Shown piece after piece: positions 35,919 through 36,839 of a DNA stretch of 36,839 bases (within the stretch, counting starts at the first letter, position 1; the number at the start of each line of letters is the position of its first letter). The position numbers and the translations under genes are program-made. The notes below the pieces were generated by a model. That model was not told the DNA's origin and did no database searches. It saw only the letters and a program-made list of their open reading frames with translations. Origin of the DNA: Alcaligenaceae bacterium (lineage in GTDB: Bacteria > Pseudomonadota > Gammaproteobacteria > Burkholderiales > Burkholderiaceae_B); the NCBI GenBank assembly GCA_012511095.1, contig JAAZGT010000139.1, positions 1-36,839 of the forward strand. Direction: 5' to 3'.

Positions 35919-36839
35919 CTACTCATTAACCACAACGCGAGGACCATCGCCCTGCTCTACAATCTCACCGAGGTGGTAAACAGTCTCACCTGCCTCGCTT
36001 AGCTGGGCTTTGATTGCATCAGCTTGATCAGCCGAGACCACCATAACCATACCTAGACCACAGTTAAAGACACGATACATCTCTTGAGTATCAACATTAC
36101 CCTGCTCTTGTAACCATTGGAATAAAGGTGGCAACTGCCATTCGCCCTTTTGTAAATGAGCAGCTAAACCCTCAGGCACAATACGTGGAATATTTTCTAA
36201 TAAACCACCCCCAGTAACGTGTACTAAACCTTTGATTGACTCACCAAACTGCTCAATAGCAGCCAATACTGGTTTAACGTACAAGCGCGTTGGCGCCATA
36301 ATCGCTTCACCAAAGGTAGTGCCATTAAATGGATCCGTCGGCTTAATGCCTGCACGGTCAATGATCTTACGAATTAAAGAATAACCATTAGAGTGTGGAC
36401 CACTTGAAGCTAAGGCAATAACCACGTCACCTGCAGCGATGGTTGAACCGTTAATAATTTTAGACTTTTCAACTGCACCAACAGCAAAACCTGCTAAATC
36501 GTATTCGCCCTCAGGATACATACCTGGCATTTCGGCGGTTTCACCACCAATTAAGGCACAACCAGAAAGCTCACAGCCTTTGGCAATACCACCAACTACT
36601 GCTGCGGCTTTATCAACTGACAACACACCACAAGCAAAGTAATCAAGGAAAAATAAAGGCTCAGCACCCTGTACTAAGATATCATTAACACTCATCGCTA
36701 CTAAATCGATACCAACGGTGTCATGCTTATCCCAGTCAAAGGCCAAGCGTAATTTAGTACCTACGCCATCTGTACCAGCCACTAACACAGGCTCTTGATA
36801 GCGCTTAGGCACCTCGAATAATGCACCAAAACCGCCTAA
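35919..36839 (-). CDS. purM: Phosphoribosylformylglycinamidine cyclo-ligase (AIR synthetase), start cut by window edge
   Basis: Closes the imidazole ring in purine synthesis (FGAM plus ATP to AIR). The frame stays open to the right edge and reads [17 protein letters not shown] there, the normal interior sequence of PurM, so some 40 N-terminal residues lie outside the window; the GTG at 36812 is an internal valine codon, not a start. Visible motifs are [15 protein letters not shown], the [17 protein letters not shown] block, [11 protein letters not shown] and [12 protein letters not shown]. The C-terminus is complete, ending in a TAG at 35919. It is convergent with miaA. Confidence 0.96.
   Translation of the reverse strand, partial: LGGFGALFEVPKRYQEPVLVAGTDGVGTKLRLAFDWDKHDTVGIDLVAMSVNDILVQGAEPLFFLDYFACGVLSVDKAAAVVGGIAKGCELSGCALIGGETAEMPGMYPEGEYDLAGFAVGAVEKSKIINGSTIAAGDVVIALASSGPHSNGYSLIRKIIDRAGIKPTDPFNGTTFGEAIMAPTRLYVKPVLAAIEQFGESIKGLVHVTGGGLLENIPRIVPEGLAAHLQKGEWQLPPLFQWLQEQGNVDTQEMYRVFNCGLGMVMVVSADQADAIKAQLSEAGETVYHLGEIVEQGDGPRVVVNE

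Noticed and set aside
36812-36839. PurM as a shortened gene starting at GTG 36812
   Set aside because: The frame continues to the edge with normal PurM sequence (LGGFGALFE), so the gene is cut by the window and not truncated in the genome.

Overview
The window is a gene-dense, moderately AT-rich stretch of a bacterial chromosome carrying almost only housekeeping genes. Protein resemblance and gene neighbourhoods (rlmE-ftsH-folP beside yhbY, greA and carAB; tsaE-amiC-mutL-miaA facing purM; dnaX-ybaB-recR with the SRP RNA) point to a betaproteobacterium of the order Burkholderiales, most likely a low-GC member of the Alcaligenaceae. That placement is inferred from memory of related genomes, not from a search. 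Both edges cut genes: folP on the left and purM on the right. No tRNA, rRNA, CRISPR array, insertion sequence or prophage gene was found.

Layout. 1-3227 (minus): rlmE, ftsH and the start of folP, with a good heat-shock (sigma-32 type) promoter candidate ahead of ftsH. 3246-3809 (plus): yhbY with a long basic tail. 4088-7888 (plus): a three-gene periplasmic dehydrogenase operon (small Tat-signal subunit, GMC flavoprotein, triheme cytochrome c) that feeds electrons from sugar or sugar-acid oxidation to the respiratory chain. 7977-10067 (minus): uracil-type permease and greA. 10204-10851 (plus): a histidine phosphatase whose ribosome binding site lies in a small AU-rich hairpin. 10942-15348 (minus): carA-carB. 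15502-16464 (minus): an unknown exported protein. 16806-17759 (plus): transaldolase. 17830-27247 (minus): addB-addA-ffs-dnaX-ybaB-recR, a DNA replication and repair block. 27396-30035 (minus): xerD and an acyl-CoA ligase. 30136-31074 (plus): an AEC-family transporter. 31147-35903 (plus): tsaE-amiC-mutL-miaA. 35919-36839 (minus): purM.

The most striking observation is in carA. The catalytic cysteine of the glutaminase site (E. coli Cys269) is a glycine here, and several other normally near-invariant residues of the same pocket are changed, while the rest of CarA and all of CarB look normal. The simplest reading is a carbamoyl phosphate synthetase that cannot use glutamine and must take free ammonia, as vertebrate CPS1 does. 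Other points worth checking: a nine-A tract in dnaX, in frame and placed exactly where a gamma subunit would end; terminators lying only a few bases ahead of mutL and folP; a hairpin over a ribosome binding site; and a near-perfect 15-bp inverted repeat upstream of the acyl-CoA ligase.

Start codons were moved from the longest reading frame for ftsH, rlmE, addA and mutL, for the reasons given in their entries.
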